From assembly GCA_003993805.1 (NCBI GenBank), contig RSEF01000001.1, positions 180,063,837 through 180,127,836 of the forward strand: a DNA stretch of 64,000 nt. The letters are read 5' to 3'. Under the pieces are notes generated by a model, which saw nothing but the letters and a program-made list of their open reading frames with translations, did not search any database and was not told where the DNA came from. Numbering within the stretch: position 1 is the first letter of the stretch; each line of letters begins with the position of its first letter. The translations under genes and the position numbers were made by a program. Source of the stretch: Himantopus leucocephalus (taxonomy: Eukaryota; Chordata; Aves; Charadriiformes; Recurvirostridae). This document shows, in pieces, positions 12,473 to 24,898 of this stretch.

Positions 12473-15400
12473 GTGGAAACTAACCCTTGAAGGATCTAGA
12501 AGAGCCTGATCCAGTATGTAGACGTTGTTTTCACTTCCGTATTTTCTCCGGTATTAACTTCAGGGCTGTAACACTGATATTTTTTTTTTGTTTGTTTTGT
12601 TTTGTTGTTTTTAAACTGTAAGTGTGCACTTCTGGGAGTTTTATTTTCCATGGTTTACTTTTTATTATCTGTAAAGCTTGGTCTATGTATCCAAACTTTA
12701 TTATTTTTATTTTTATTGGCTTACTACTTTCTCCCATGTATATTAAAATTGGTTTGATTTCCTTCTCCCCCCCAAAAGACTAAGATTTGTTTTGTTTTCT
12801 ATTTCATTGTCTTATAAAAATCAGCAAGTTATAACCTGCTTCATATTATAAGACTGAATTACAGTTAATTAAAAATAGATATTTGTAATGGGCATTTTAA
12901 CAGACTCTTAATTGTGATAACTCAACAGGATGCAACTCTGTAGGGGTTATCATTAGGATGACGACATTTGCGACTTTTGGGAGTGTTGGTTGTTTCAGTA
13001 TTCCTTATGTTTATTACAAGGACTATTGCATTTACCTCTGCTTTTAATAAGACCATTCTCAGAACATCTTAATATTGCAACGTACAGCAATATTTGTTGT
13101 TTGCCTCTGGACCGCTGTCAGTACTTTGATTGTGTGTGGTGGTGGTATTAACTGAAGTTTGCTCTTATAATTGCTTTTGTGATGCTTTTATAATTATTTC
13201 GTCTTTGGTAACAAAACCTTTTCAATAGGAGAGCATCATGTGAGGTTCTGTTTCGGTGGCGTCTTGGAGTGGGTAGCACCAGTCACCCGTGCTGCTAGCA
13301 GTGAACGCAGAATATTGAAAGCTCAAAATATAGAGAACAGAGAATCGTAGAGTCATGTGAATATATTTGTATCTAGAGAATAATCAGGAGCACAGCTTAG
13401 GATATAGAAGAAATAATTCTTTTGTATAAAAAAAAAAAAGCAACCTTGAAATCTTTCATAGTTAGTGGTGGCTTAAACAGCAGGATGGAGTCAGAATTTG
13501 TCTTTTTAATGGGAATAAAGCCAGTCTCAGTGAAACTGTGAGAGGGTTGTTGATGGAATTGTGCTGGTGGATGAGTGGTCCACAAAAGAAGGAAGCTCAG
13601 GGAAGAGGATGAAGCAAGAGCTGCGGTAAGAGAAGCAATGAGGGCAGGTGGCACAAGTCACGGAGGAGTGTTGGGTTCACAAACTCTTCATGGCCTTGTT
13701 TCAGAATATAATTTTAAAGTATTTTGAAGCCACTGAACGTAAGGCAGCAGGGCATGAGACTGCTCGCTCCCTGGGGTGAGAACAGGGTGGTCTGGTTAAC
13801 AGCCCCACACCTCTGAAGTTTGTGGCTGGAGGTGCCAGTTGTGGCACTGATGCCCAGGTGTCTACAGGGGAAAACCATGCTTGAGCCAGAGGGGCTGCTG
13901 CCTTGCAATGCTGACTTGCATACTAGAAGCCCGCCCTGGCAGCAAAGGAGATAGAAAGAGACATCCAGCGGTCAAGATGGGAGGATTTCGCTGCCTGGGT
14001 CAGGTGTCAATGGGAGCAGGGTCTGGTGGTGGCTGTATTGATCATGAACCTGAGAGAGAGATGGAAGGACACTAGAGGCTTGACATCTGGTCAACTGCAA
14101 CGCTTCTGTGTTGGGTAAAGCGGAAAGAAGAACCAGTGTAACCGAAGGGAGTAGTTGGGAGAAGGGGCTGGGGGAGCTCTGTGACACTGATGGTAGATGA
14201 GGGGCAATCACTTGTAATCAGTGTTGTAACAGCAAACCCTGTGTTCTCTGTCTCTTAATCAAACTACAGGAATATTTTTCAATAGTTAATGTATTTTAGG
14301 AGCTTCATCATAATTTCAAAATACCAGGTAGGTGTATTTCTGGAGTGAAACCGAGGATGGGTGTAGCCCCAGGTGCATCTTCAACTAATGCATTTATGCT
14401 ATTGCGAGTTAGTTTAAGTCATGTACCATGTCAGGTGTTACCCGCAAATCAAAAAAGTAATCAAAGGGAATTGATAGAGAAACAAAAGCTTGGATTGTCG
14501 AGGGGTTGTCATGTTCTTCTGAGTCAGGATGGTTTGTAGGGGTTACAGATTGTGGTGGTTAGCCAGGAATAGTTTTGGGTGTCTTGGGTAGAAGTCTTCG
14601 AGCGTTGCCAGAGGCATGCTTCATTCAAAACAGCGTCCATACTATCACGTCTACGTTGTTTTTCTGTTACACCTGGAATATTGCAAAAAAATTACGGATC
14701 TCCTCTGGTATACGTGTCTTCTGTTGTTGTTAAATTATTTATTAATGCTGTTTATTAATTTATTTGTTGCACCTTCTTCCTGAAAGATAATTAAATATGA
14801 TGAGTCTGCTTGCTGCCTCTTGTAACGGGAATGGTGGGAGCATAAATTTGGGATTGATTGGTTTCACTGTGGTGACACAGAGTATGGGACTAGCCACCCT
14901 GGCCAAGCTCCAGGGGCTCCAGGGTGAAAATCCTTGGGTTTTAAAATTGTGTTTTCCTCTGTGCAATACAGGACTGTTTCTTTGGAGTGCTTTCCTCTCT
15001 AGTTTAATAAACCAAGCAATGTGACTTCCTTAACATTCTTAGGTTCTGATTTTATTGTTTACGATAGTGTCCAAGTAAGTGATGAGCAGTGTACTTGTAT
15101 TAACTTCTGTGTATCACCTTGGAGTGCAGGAAGCTTAGCGTAGGCAGTGTTGCCCATTCCTACTTGACAGTAGTATTTAACTATCTCCAGTTACTTTTGT
15201 TTAAATGTTCTTTTTCTTTTTTTCTCCGAGCTCTTTTAAAAATGGGATGCCTTTCCAAGTCTGCCTGGCTCCATTGAAAACGATGACTTTTAAAGTCTTA
15301 AAAATTGGAGGTTTTGATCAGGAGAACAAAGGTATTCAAGACTTGTTTAAAAAAACCAAAGTTTTAAAAAAACTTGCAGTATCCTTCACTCTACAGATAA

Positions 15401-18400
15401 CTAAGTACCATTTTATTTAAAATACTTTTTGATCAGGAGCAGTGGCTGGACTGACCGCAATGACAGCAACCGGGGTCCTTGCGCTGCCTCTTTCTCTCCT
15501 GTAACTACAGAGCCATGAAGGGCAGCTAGCGCAGGTGTAGGTGTCCGTAGGTAGGTGAGATGAACCCGCCAACTGGCAAGAACTTTATCCGGTAAAGTTA
15601 TTCTTCAGGTTATAGTTTCTGGGCTGTGACTGCGAGTAATTGCTGAACCACGGTTAAGGGGGTTGTTGGTCCGCAGAATGAAATGGCACTGGCTTGCTGC
15701 ATGCAGATGGCGAGTCCTGCAGGCTGCTGCAGTCATCTCAGTAGGAGACTGGAAAGTACAAATTACCTTTGGAAATCAGGCTACTTTCTGGTTTTTGCAC
15801 TTAAATATGTAGTCAGGTTTGCAGATGAATTCCCCCCCTGGAATACTGAATGATATTGAATTACTCCCCAACGTTCCCCTGCCCCCCCAAAGAAGTCTAA
15901 GTGATGGGGGAACTATCAGATAAGGGGAAGCAAATACACCTCTATTTAAGTGAGGACGGGAAAATAACCAAAGCAACTGTGTCTTCTGTCAAAAATACAA
16001 GGGCTATTAGAACAAGAAGAGAAACAACGAGGGCTACGGAGGCCAGTGGAGTATGACCAGGTATGTGTCAGGTAGATCTCCGAACAGATGCACCTTTTCC
16101 TCAGGTTAACCACCGCTTGCGCTGAGCTTTACAGTGTGTTGAGAAGTTTGAAATGCTGGGATGGAGAGTTGCCAGTGGAAATTCTCCAGGAACAGTACTG
16201 GGGTCAGTTGTTCCTTCTCGCTCATCCCGAAGACATCAAAAGCATGAGTATGTGTCAGTGACTTTCTCTGGATTTCAAATTATTATTAAAAGATTTGTAG
16301 CTACTGAATCAGGTATTGGAGCTGGTTTCGAGCTCGTCAGTGCCCTATGAGAACATTGTATACTTAGATACGGGATTTCTCCCTTTTCTGAGCTTTCTAC
16401 CTGCAATATGCTGAGGGATAATTATTAGTAATAACGCTAGTCTGCACTTTCAAGAAAGGGCAGGCTAGGGGAAAAGACATTAAAAATGATGAATGGAAAC
16501 ACTCGTGGTCAATTGATCAATTTTAGAGAGTGTACCTTTCTATTAAAACAGACACTCATCAGCCACGTTTGTAGGATGCCAGCCAAATAGACTCCTTAAA
16601 CTGATTAATAGCATCACTGCTGTCACAAAGTGCCCCCAGTTTAGAGCCTGAATATGCACCCATGCCTTCACATGTATAGATACTGTGCTGTTTTCTTGAA
16701 AAAGCATTTTATTGGTACTTTTCGAACAGAAAGCAAAAGGAGGGGCCTGAATTATAATGAATGCAGTGACGAAATATATTGTGGGTTGAGTGAAGGCTGA
16801 GCTGAACATAACTATGTGCTATGTAGAGCAGGGTGCATTCAGCTGTTGACTTTTTTTCTTGGAAGCATAACTTCGAGCCTGGAAATGAGGATGGTTGGGT
16901 TTCTTCGGTGCTTATCGCAGCTTGGATAAACGTTTGCTTGGTTTTCTTTGCTCGTTTCTCCCAGCTTTGGGGTGAATTGTGAGAACCTGTCCTCTCTCAG
17001 CTGCTGTGGCTGTGCTGGCTGGAGAGGTCAGCGCTGCCTCATGCTTATTGCTGCCTATGGAGGAGCAAAATAGGTTTGTTTGAGCATTTTGATGGTTTTT
17101 TTTCTAACTTATCTTGCACTGATTCATGCGGTGAAGTGGGACTCTCATACGTAGCTCCTCACTTCTGAGGAGGTGACCACTTCCAGGCTGGAGCTTGGTG
17201 AAATGAAGTGTTGGCTCTCATTGCCTGTGCCAGCTGTGGGGGCATCAACACCAATTTTACAACTACCTTCTGGTGTTGTATAAACTTACAGCTTGTTTAG
17301 CTTTCTCTGCTGCTTGCAGGACCGATTTTGCTCCCTCTTTTAAGACAAGTTTCATGGGCACACCTTATGCTGGTTTTGCTTATTCTTCAAGTGGTTTTGC
17401 TGTGAAAGTTGGCACAGAGCGCTTGACACTGTGGTGAGGGAAAAGCCGCGTGGCGTTGCGTCCGCAGTGGGATGATGGTTAGTGCTGTTCTCTGACTTCT
17501 TTACAACATCTTGCACAGCGTAAAAGGAAGAGACATTCCAGGGTTTATATAAGCTACTACATATAAAGAGTTTTACATTTTTTTTCTTTCTGCTCTGACT
17601 TTTCCGTTGTCCTGGTGTTCCCTCTGAAGGCAACTACGAGGAGACTACAAAATTTTGAACCCCATAAGGGTAGTGTTTGCCATCCGAGGCAGGATTCATC
17701 TGTTTCAGGCATTCATATTTCAGACTTTCTTGCAGGTTAAATCTCGCATACCTGTGCTTTGTTACCAAATCATGGGATGCTCACTGCCGCTGGGTTGACC
17801 GAGAGCAGATTTTGGCACAAATCTGCAGGAAATCTTTGCTCGTTTGTTTGGACTTGTAGCAAAGGGCCTTAGGTGTTCAGCCACCCTCACTTAGATTAGG
17901 TGCTTGGAGGGTTGCTATCACCACGAGAAATGTCAGACACACTATCCACACAGAAACTGATGCTCTACCAAGTGTCCTAAGGAGACTGGTGACCTTGTCC
18001 TTAAGCTCCGGCTATTTCCTTTATAACTGCATCCAAGTGCAAGGACTGTTTGTTCTTCCGATGGTCTCTGGGATTCAGCAACCTCTCAACAGGAAATAAA
18101 GAAAATCCTTGGTTTATTTTTAAATGGGTTAGAATATAAATTAAGATTATCTTGCAACTTTGGGAAGAGAGCGTAAGTACTGCTGTCTGCACCACAAGTA
18201 GAGCTGTCTCGATTCTGGACCAAGTGTAAACCTCGTCTGAGTAAAGGTATTAAACCAGAAGAGTGGGTGATAGTACTTGGTAATGCTAATCCTTATTAGC
18301 AGGGCAAAATAATAATATGAAACCTGTATGGTTAAGTCCTGTTCTGTGCAACCTCTATAGTCAATCTAGTCTCTTGATGAAAGATCTGCTGGGGAGGTTG

Positions 18401-18738
18401 GTGTTTATCCCTTTCCCCACTGTGACGATAGAGAAGAATTACTGGCAAGTCTTCCCTCTTACCCGCCTTGAAGCATGAGCAGTTTTCCTGTGGGATACCT
18501 TGCTTTTGGATTTCACACTTGGACTTCATTTTTAGTACACTTAATCACATTTGTTTGGAATGTGAATTTGAATCACATTTATTTTGAAGTGCAAACAAAA
18601 TGTAGAAACGCAACATACATGATTCCAACCTGAAAATATTACTGTTTTGTAATTTCTTTCAGATGCTCATAAGCCCTTATGAGTAGAAATCTTGGATAGT
18701 CTTTATCTGGAGAGTAATATGTACTATTTTGCTGAAGC

Positions 18739-18788
18739 AAGTCTGAAAGTAAGGGGAAAAATAAAGTCTGAAGATAAGGGGAAAAGAT
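18739..18788. repeat. Two-copy 25-base direct repeat
   Basis: AAGTCTGAAAGTAAGGGGAA is followed directly by AAGTCTGAAGATAAGGGGAA, at a 25-base offset and with a few differences. It is a local tandem duplication with no N between the copies, so not obviously an assembly join. Confidence 0.75.
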
Positions 18789-18961
18789 CGCGTTTTTAAA
18801 AATTCCAGTTCTTTATGGGTTCAGAAACATAGTTTACATTTTGCAGCTTGGCTGAAAATCCTGTGTTGTTTTGATGATATTTTAGAAAGTATGCTTTCAG
18901 CAGATTCTTTAAGAAAATTATTTCCGAAAAATATTTAATCAATTCACCAAAAATTTGTGGC

Positions 18962-19038
18962 TGTATGTGTGCATGTTTTTATATTTGTATACATATATGT
19001 GTATATACGCGCCTGTGTGTGTGCATAATTATATATAA
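18962..19038. repeat. TG/TA-rich compound microsatellite
   Basis: Alternating TATGTG, ATATGTGTATATA, CGCGCC and TGTGTGTG words, then ATATATA. This is an interrupted alternating purine-pyrimidine tract. Confidence 0.75.
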
Positions 19039-22000
19039 AGCTGTAATTCTTGTAACAGGAAAAGGCCAACTAACTTCTTTGACTTTGTGCACAGGCTGGT
19101 AAATAAAATTTTAACTCTAATGTGGAGTTTGAACTGCGTGCAAGGATAAGGTGGTGAACTAAGAGACCTCGCGCTGAGTGTGGGCGCTGTAACGTGAACA
19201 TTTCCTTCTGTCAGAGCAGCTGTCCAAAGTGATGCGTGACTGTGTTTATCAAAATTTTATTTTATTTACATCTAATGAAAAACAATGTCATTCTGTTTAA
19301 ACTAGAGTTGTGAAGGGAGTATCAAGGTTTCAGAGCTATCCATTCAAACAACCGAGAGTGTCAAAGATAACAACTACTTTTAGAATAAAAATTCAGTGGG
19401 GATGTAGTATTTTGCTGCGTTTTCCTCTGCTCCCTGCAATTTATTGCACTCTTCTGGATTGACCACCAATTGTTACCTAAATTCAGGCATTTTGAGCACT
19501 CCATTACTTCTCCAGATTGTAACTAAGTCCTTTTTTACCTTTACAATATAACAGCGTGCACATACACTTTCTAATTTCATTTGTGTACATTGATACAGTT
19601 GCAGGTTTTTTAAACTATTACTGAAAGACATCATCTTTCCCAGAGTAGTAGTTCTCTGAAATTATGAAATGTACCATATTTATATATAATTATTTTTGTC
19701 AAACCAGACCCTTAAGTGCTAGGGAGAACAAAGAGTTCTTGAAATTCATCTTCAAGTCCCAGAAGGTCTGGGACTTATCCTTGAAGCTGTACAATTCAAA
19801 ATAATTCATTAATGTCAAATAAAAGACCCCGTAAAGAATAATGTTTATTCCTTTAAGTCTCTACGGAAAGACTGTGTAAGCACTCCTTGAAAGTTTAATC
19901 ATTGAATAAACCTTTTAAAGGGAGGAGGGGGGAGGAGCATGGCACAAAGGTTGTGTGTTCAGTTAATGAATCGTTCATCCACATCTGGCCAGCTGCATGC
20001 TTTCTTCTGTGGAAACGTTATCGGAGTAGAATTATTTGAGGAAAAAAAAACCCCAAACAACAGAAAAACAACACAGCTACACAGTCAGGTGAGTGAAGGA
20101 TGCATTTTCTTGCACTGCCAAGAGCCCAATGGCATTGAGATTGTTCTGGTTTGGCATAAAAGCGTTGGAGGCATCGCCCCGTGAGGCTCAGCTGAAATCA
20201 GGGCAGACATTCGGGAGGAGCTGCATCACCCCCCCGCCCCAGACTGCAGCCTCCTCGGCTTAGGTACCCCAGGGACCGAGCTGGTGGCAGAGCTGCTGCT
20301 GCTTACCTTGAATCATGATGAACTTCAGTAAGTGCGTGCGTCTCTTCTTTCTCTGTGCTAGATGTCATTCTTCGTGGGAGTCTGGATAAATATTTCAGTC
20401 TGTAGGAGTTCAGGAGAGCTAGGTATCACCTAGCAACAAGCATCCCACTCTCTGCCTCCTGCTTCTCTTTACTTTTATTAAAATACCAGTGAAGACCAGA
20501 AGTTGAAGCATTAAGTTAATTTTCAGAAATATTTTGAGCGGCTTGAGGTATTTTCATTATGACACTACGTCAGAGCAACAAAGATGTTGGTGGGGGGCTG
20601 GCATCTTAAAGCAAGTAACCCCGCTTGCCTTGTTTGAACAGAAATCACGATCAAAGACCAGCAAAAACTATAGCTGAGGACAGAATAAACCTATGATTGC
20701 AGTTGTTTAGCGAGTAACAGAACGCGTAGCAAGTGCTCCTTTGGTATGAGATCTATAAAATCTATAGCAGTTACACTTCACCTAAATTGAATGTATTTTA
20801 AGTTGTGTTACCTGGTTCATCTTGCAGCTTGTGATGGCTGCTGGTGGCACAGTGGCTTATGTTGGAATGTAAAGCTTTTTTTAATGTTTTTACAGCCAAC
20901 TTTGTGGCAAAGTGTTTTGGCTACTTTCAGTTACAATGGTACAGAAGTCAGTTTACAAAGATCCTTGGGGCAAGACCCAAGGCAAGAAACATGGGCGCTC
21001 AAAGCGCAATTTAGGTTGATTTTTGGATATGCTGATTCAGGGCAATGCTTCACTGAATTTCAGCCTCTCCTGTCCCTTATGGATTCTAAATGTTGAGGGC
21101 TGTTGCAAACCTGTAGCTTGTGTTTAATGTATATTTTATCTGTCGCTTCTGCAGAATGTCTGCTTTACGGAGTTTATGAATTTCCCTGCAGGAATCAGAA
21201 ACATAGGGAAAAAGGGCAAGTATGTGGCCACTGTTAATATAAAGGTAGCCATCCTCAACACTGGGCTGAAGATAAACCTGTGTTCCTTCATCTCTGAACG
21301 CTGCTGAAACCGTGCTTTCAGTGATCCTGCCTTAAACTCATGTTCAGGGTGGCCTTCGTGAGTTTGGGAGAAGTCGCAGTCCTTCTTCAGGGAAGTTTGG
21401 TGGGACTCAGGGCCTTTGAAAGGGATTGCAGAAGTCTAAGTGCAGATCTAAGGGCTTTTAAGAAGAGAAGTGCATACTTCTAAAATAAAATAAATGATGC
21501 AAGAAGGTGATTCAGAAATGCAGTTATGCCTAAATATGGGGTTTGCTTTGTAGAGAAAAAAGTTGATAAATCCTGATTCAGCAAATGACTTAACTTTGTG
21601 AATGAGTTGATCTTTTCCAAATGTATGTTCCCATATCTCTCCAAATTAGAAAAGGGGGAAAATTGCACGAGGAATAATTTGTAACTGTACTAATGGGAAT
21701 TTACTTAAAAGTTAGCAGCACGTAAGAGAGATGTGGAAGTGATACCAATATGGACTTTCCTTTTAATGAATTAATGTGGGTTTATATGTTCAAAAATGTT
21801 CTATTTGTAGAGACAAAGGCACCTCTCCACACATTGTGGACTCTGTCTGGAAATGCACTCAGCGCATTATTATTCAGCGCTTAGATTATCCTGAAACCCC
21901 TCCATGTTCCTTACTCTGGTCCATGATTCCCGCTTCCCCCTGCCGGTGGGTGGGAACGCTGACCAGGGCATTTACTCTGATCAAGAGGTGTTTCTGAAGT

Positions 22001-23055
22001 GGACTAGACATTGTAAATTCTGGTGCATTTTCTCTTGCCATGGAGAAAGAATCTGACGTTTGGTGGCATTCATACGTTATAAACTCCTAGAATCTGAAAA
22101 TACAATTTTAAGATGATGGTTAGCTTTTGGCTGGAAGTGGACATAATTCTGCGTTTGCTACTTACATTTCTTTTCTTTTTGGTTGAAACTGGTGGTTTGC
22201 TAGGGGCTTTGCTCTGTGATTCCTTAAAGAGCCCCATTGACATAAAGGGTTCAAATCAGGAATATTGTGCAGTTATCTCGTTGAGTAGATTTTCTTCTGG
22301 TATAAAACTCACTTGATAAAAATGGAAGATGTTTCTATTTGGACTCTCACATCTGTTTTCATACTTCTGATGTATGTAAAATCTCAGTAGAAACTGAGAT
22401 TTCACAGTAAGCTGCTGAAAACCAAAGTACAGAGCAGGTTTCACAGCGGTGACACGTGGCAGAATGGATGCACTAGATCGGTAAGGATGGACGGTCCTAT
22501 TTTTCGTATGTATTTTGAAGTCATTTCATCTGAGGCCGTAGCTTTTCAGCTCTTCTGAAAATCAGGCAACAGATTTATGGACTTACCAGTTAAATGCCAT
22601 TTTCAGATGAATAGTTTGCTCTTCATCTTCTCCCAAAAAGCAGCCTAAAATAGTCATGATGAAGAGGTGTGGTGTCTGTATGGGTGGCATTTCCGGCAAG
22701 TGTGAGTTGGCCACCAAAAATGATGCTCTTGGTCACCCTTGCTGGCAGTCAGTGCTAGGGGATAACCCCTGTCCTACCCCTAAACTGCGTGTATCATGGT
22801 GGAGCACCCTTGTGGGACGGCGGCACTGCCGGAGCTTGTGGTGTGCCCCACTTGTCCTTGTTGAAGAAGAGGTCAAGGAGAAGCTCTTCCATGGAGAAGA
22901 GCACCCCAGTGATGCAGAGACGTGGGTGATTCAGTGCCTGATAAATTGTGCAGACCTGAAGAGAATTAATGAGACCCAATTATTTATCATTGCTAATGAA
23001 GTAGCTTTTTCATGATGAGGGCTACTGCATGTGATTCAATAATGCAAAACCAGCT

Positions 23056-23133
23056 GTGGCTATGGTTAGCTGGATAGCGGCGTGTTAGCAGTTTTGAAAC
23101 ACATACCCATGTTTGCTCTGTCACCATAGCCAC
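23056..23133. repeat. 11-base inverted repeat pair
   Basis: GTGGCTATGGT at 23056-23066 is the exact reverse complement of ACCATAGCCAC at 23123-23133, with a 56-base spacer. The right arm sits in a longer partial dyad (GTCACC, eight bases, GGTAAC) that resembles spaced RFX-type half-sites, though the spacing is wider than usual. It could be a hairpin or a protein-binding dyad; chance is possible. Confidence 0.5.
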
Positions 23134-24834
23134 GGTAACCTAATAGGACCTCAGCATTCATGTGTAACTTGAAGCTAAGTTGCGTTGTAGGACTGTGTGT
23201 GTCTGTGTGGGTGTAGGGAGGAGTAATGATGAGAAAACCTGGAGAACTGGAAACAGTTACAGGTCAAACTCTGTCTTCCTCTAACAGAGACCCCATGAAG
23301 CTTTTGAGTACATTACGTTTAATTTTAAAGAACGTGGTGACAGGTAGATAACCGCATCATGTAAGTCCAGGATATCGAAAACCTGTTCCACTTGTCCCGT
23401 TTTTGGACATTAGCACAGAGAAGGAGCTACTAGAAACTCAAAGGTGGTTCTTCAAGTGTGCAATTAAAAAAAAGAAAATCTGCTTCACGCAATCCAAATA
23501 ATGCCAAGGGAGATTAAACAAGAAAAAGGAGAGAGAGTCTACAAGATGTATAGGAGATGGAGCAAGTGGTCTACAATAGTTGGCATGCTCTAAGCCTACA
23601 GGATTTAGTTACATTTAGTTAGGTCTGTGTTTGTGATGATTTTGCAGGCTTTTATGATTTGTATGGATATTTGGAAGTTAATATTTTCTTAGAAATAAAA
23701 TTAAGGTTAATAAAGTAAGTTCATGGTATTTAGTCAGTATAATAGTAGCACAGTGTATGAATATTTACTGATTTTACATGCTTAAGGGAGCTTCTTGTCT
23801 TGTTGTCAGTGTAAAAGTTGTGTAGTGTTTGGAAACCCATTAGCCCTGTTGTGTATTCAGCAGTAAAGAAATACTGGGTTGTGGTTTAAAAGCAGGCAGG
23901 TGATGCTCCACTGCTATTTGAAGGATGACCTTATTTTGAATGATATAAAAAGAACAGCAGATTGTTTATAATAACTCTGACAGCAGATTTAGATTCTTGA
24001 CTTCACACCATTTCCATTATTAAGAGAGACATATGTAAGTAGCATTTGCTTCCAGATATATGCACATATTCTGGCAAGAGGTTTAAGACGTACTGTCTAC
24101 TATTTACATTTTGGGCATCTGAAGCTTTTTCCCACCCCCAGGGCTTTAAAAAAAGTTAGATTACTGAATTTGTATATTTTCGTAAACCTGAAGGAGCCTC
24201 CCAAAAGTATAATATAGCATTTAAATCTCTATATACATTTTTCTTTTATAGATTCACATGGAAACATAACTAAAATAATCATGTATCCATAGGAAACCTT
24301 TTAAGAAATACATATTCAAATTTTGTAACAGTCTTGCACAGTTATTTCCCGTGGCTGGAGTACTGACTGAGTTCACTAATAAATGTATTTTGGCTTTTAA
24401 TGTGTTATTGTCCAGATCTCACATAGTATTTCTGGGAAACACATTTTGAAACACCAGTAAAGAATATTCACACTTGATAACTGCTGGAAAGTTTACCTGT
24501 ACAAACGCAGGGTACTGATATATAATGGACCCCAAAGGCTAATTAAAGCAGCTGGGGTGTAGTATGCTCAAGTAGCAGCTCAGAAATTAAAGATACTGAG
24601 AGCACTGACTAAAATCATTAGTTAAGAGGAAGCATAAGGCTTTCTCCAATATACTTTTTGTCTTATTCATCCAGTTTTATTTAAAATGCTTATAAACTTA
24701 CTGTTCTTCTGACCTCTGTTTTACTGTGAAACAGACATCCACGGTTAGTTTTTTTTGTTTACATATACAATAATATTTGAGAAATTAATGAACTCTAAGA
24801 AAATACATCAATTAAATTATTTCATCTTTTTCAG

Positions 24835-24898
24835 GATTGAAGTGGATCTAACGACGAATGGATGACTGAATATTCATATGAAGAGGAAAGCCATAAAA
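24835..24898 (+). CDS. KLF12: KLF12 first coding exon (5'UTR end plus N-terminus)
   Basis: KLF12 is a nuclear C2H2 zinc-finger repressor of the Krüppel-like family; it binds CACCC/GC-type sites and recruits CtBP, and was first described as a repressor of TFAP2A. Seen here: a pyrimidine-rich acceptor ending in TTTTTCAG at 24834, then 64 bases whose 3' part reads NIHMKRKAIK (24869-24898), against NIHMKRKTIK at the start of mammalian KLF12. The exon ends at AAA (24898) in phase 0, matching the phase-0 start of the next exon at 53259. The codon at the mammalian Met1 position is CTG (24866-24868), preceded in frame by TGA (24863-24865). The first usable in-frame ATG is 24878-24880, equal to Met5. 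The donor, GTTGGT at 24899, is weak; in-frame read-through would hit a stop within three codons, so the exon must end near here. Gene identity is very likely; the exact donor and start codon are inference. Confidence 0.85.
24858..24869 (+). promoter_or_regulatory. Candidate three-codon upstream ORF before KLF12 start
   Basis: ATG GAT GAC TGA lies within the first coding exon, in a different frame from KLF12, and stops before the KLF12 ATG at 24878. Its context is C at -3 and G at +4, so moderate at best. A three-codon uORF this close to the main start could lower or reroute initiation. This is read directly from the sequence; any effect is inference and depends on the exon being transcribed as drawn. 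Confidence 0.45.
24862..24898 (+). promoter_or_regulatory. Candidate overlapping upstream ORF across the KLF12 start
   Basis: A second out-of-frame ATG (24862-24864, T at -3, weak context) opens a frame that passes over the KLF12 ATG. If the exon is spliced to 53259, the frame ends at TGA 53273-53275, giving a 17-residue peptide. An overlapping uORF prevents simple reinitiation at the main ATG, so it would favour leaky scanning or starts at the downstream ATGs in the next exon. In unspliced genomic sequence the same frame stays open to 25059; that extension is intronic and not meaningful. Confidence 0.4.

Larger units (their letters stand above)
7909..24834. other. KLF12 intron 1, long unique AT-rich stretch
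   Basis: About 17 kb with no recognised interspersed repeat or exon. Simple repeats occur at 12452-12472 (TTTA) and 18962-19038 (TG/TA). There is a small tandem duplication at 18739-18788 and an 11-base inverted repeat at 23056-23133. Open frames of about 100 codons (for example 20791-21096 and 22656-23015, both plus) are scattered and match no family I recognise. The last roughly 700 bases before the exon are AT-rich and repeat-free. Confidence 0.6.

Noticed and set aside
20075..20100. Strong-looking isolated donor, CAG followed by GTGAGTG
   Set aside because: No convincing acceptor or conserved exon precedes it; such words occur by chance in 64 kb.
22656..23015. 119-codon plus-strand frame with several cysteines and tryptophans
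   Set aside because: No recognised domain, no splice context and no codon-level support; chance is the simplest reading.
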